In this document: positions 6,929-7,397 of the stretch, one piece after another
Position numbering within the stretch: position 1 is the stretch's first letter
How the letters are laid out: every line of letters starts with the position of its first letter
Source of the DNA: an uncultured Bacilli bacterium
GTDB lineage: Bacteria; Bacillota_I; Bacilli_A; RF39; UBA660
Direction: 5' to 3'
DNA: 7,397 bases
NCBI GenBank assembly: GCA_910587535.1
Contig: CAJUKM010000032.1
Coordinates: 1-7,397 of the forward strand
Position numbers and translations under genes: made by a program
The notes under the pieces: model-generated
What the model was told of the DNA's origin: nothing
The model's database searches: none
The model's input: only the letters and a program-made list of their open reading frames with translations

Positions 6929-6961
6929 ATCACTTTGAAATCTAAATTTTATAAAAGTGAT
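6929..6961. repeat. 8-bp inverted repeat, possible operator or hairpin
   Basis: ATCACTTT (6929-6936) is matched by AAAGTGAT (6954-6961) around a 17-base AT-rich spacer. It lies 71-103 bases upstream of the transglutaminase-like start, where a regulator could bind or a leader hairpin could form. No T-run follows directly on either strand, so it is not a clear terminator. Confidence 0.35.
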
Positions 6962-7080
6962 GTTTGTTATAAATTTTTTTATATTTTATCTTGTTTGTAT
7001 GTAATATAATGCTATTGAACTACTCCATTCTCGAAAGTGGACAAGGTGGTGCTTTTTTGGTCACAATTTTAAATAAATAA

Positions 7081-7258
7081 CTAATTCTTATCATTAGATG
7101 AACTTGCTTGTGTTTGGTAAGTGTTATTTATTATTTCCATTATTTTTTCTATTTCTTCTAATTTTAACCAAAATGATATTTTTTTGTGCATTTCTTGGTT
7201 TTTTAATATATACTTATAGTATAAATTTATTTAAATGTTCTGTCTTCTCTCGATTCAT
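7081..7258 (-). pseudogene. Possible remnant of a small frameshifted gene
   Basis: On the - strand a short frame begins at ATG 7256-7258 (MNREKTEHLNKFIL) and stops at 7214-7216. Another frame continues through KYILKNQE and from ATG 7189-7191 gives 36 residues ending at 7081-7083. The pieces read like one small charged protein if a single frameshift is allowed, and the second has the strand-then-helix look (KKISFWLKLEEIEKIMEII) of ribbon-helix-helix proteins. No ribosome binding site precedes either start. In such AT-rich DNA lysine/isoleucine-rich frames arise by chance, so this is weak. Confidence 0.2.
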
Positions 7259-7332
7259 CAAAGCATGCAATTACAGTCTTTTTTTACTTCCATTCCATAT
7301 TCACTCTTACGCAGAAGTTATAAGACAATTAA

Positions 7333-7341
7333 ATTGTACCA
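7333..7341 (-). promoter_or_regulatory. Possible extended -10 promoter
   Basis: On the - strand TGGTACAAT is an extended -10 element directly downstream of the tandem repeat at 7342-7365, which occupies its -35 zone. No good gene follows within 200 bases, only the possible remnant at 7081-7258. Confidence 0.3.
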
Positions 7342-7371
7342 AATTTCCTAGTAATTTCCTAGTAAATTACT
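7342..7371. repeat. 11-bp tandem repeat with overlapping hairpin
   Basis: AATTTCCTAGT occurs twice without a gap (7342-7352 and 7353-7363), and the periodicity runs on to 7365, about 2.2 copies. It overlaps an 8-bp perfect inverted repeat: AGTAATTT (7350-7357) and AAATTACT (7364-7371) around a 6-base loop. An 11-base period sets both copies on one face of the helix, as for activator or iteron-type protein sites. Confidence 0.6.
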
Positions 7372-7397
7372 GTATAAAAATTAAAACTGAAAGAGAG

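Larger units (their letters stand above)
6859..7397. other. 539-base AT-rich stretch without an intact recognisable gene
   Basis: Both strands are broken by stops. From left to right it holds an 8-bp inverted repeat (6929-6961), a 36-base patch of 50% GC (7017-7052), possible remnants of a small - strand ORF (7081-7258), and an 11-bp tandem repeat beside a possible promoter (7333-7371). It most resembles decayed or intergenic accessory DNA upstream of the transglutaminase-like gene. Confidence 0.6.

Noticed and set aside
7005..7010. TATAAT on the + strand as a promoter
   Set aside because: There is no -35 box at a proper distance, no TG extension, and no + strand gene downstream.
6139..7190. 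TGCACAAAAA (6139-6148) and TTTTTGTGCA (7181-7190) as element ends
   Set aside because: A 10-bp AT-rich match over this distance is expected by chance in DNA of this composition.

Overview
The window looks like chromosomal DNA from a low-GC Bacillota, most likely an anaerobic clostridial or Tissierellia-type bacterium. The grounds are the AT-rich DNA, strong GGAGG ribosome binding sites, a CCA-encoding tRNA gene, extended -10 promoters, and a manganese-dependent pyrophosphatase carrying CBS and DRTGG regulatory domains, an architecture known mainly from Clostridia and relatives. Genus and species cannot be fixed from the sequence.

Layout. At the left edge (1-531, + strand) is the 3' end of a very AT-rich gene. 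Its C-terminus resembles the beta-barrel domain of DDE transposases, but this is tentative. It converges on a tRNA-Arg(ACG) gene (580-656, - strand) that has its own strong promoter and terminator. A divergent extended -10 promoter then drives an unrecognised 283-residue protein with a short pentapeptide-repeat-like tail (780-1631, + strand). A bidirectional terminator separates it from the convergent pyrophosphatase gene.

The core (1659-6062) is a run of - strand genes: uvrB (excision repair), then a short-chain dehydrogenase/reductase whose GTG start lies 2 bases after the uvrB stop and is probably translationally coupled to it, then the CBS-DRTGG pyrophosphatase with its own extended -10 promoter. 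These are ordinary housekeeping genes with higher GC: two sampled 60-base lines of uvrB give 26 and 29 G+C.

The right part (6063-7397) is different again. It holds a small, more AT-rich transglutaminase-like gene (6211-6858, - strand; four sampled 60-base lines give 16-21 G+C). This is followed by about 540 bases with no convincing intact gene. That stretch contains a 36-base patch of 50% GC, inverted repeats, possible remnants of a small broken ORF, and an 11-bp tandem repeat just upstream of a possible promoter. Both AT-rich ends look like accessory DNA around a conserved core. No complete mobile element, CRISPR array or recognisable novel multi-gene system is visible. The least explained items are the pentapeptide-like protein, the transglutaminase-like protein and the repeat-rich right end.
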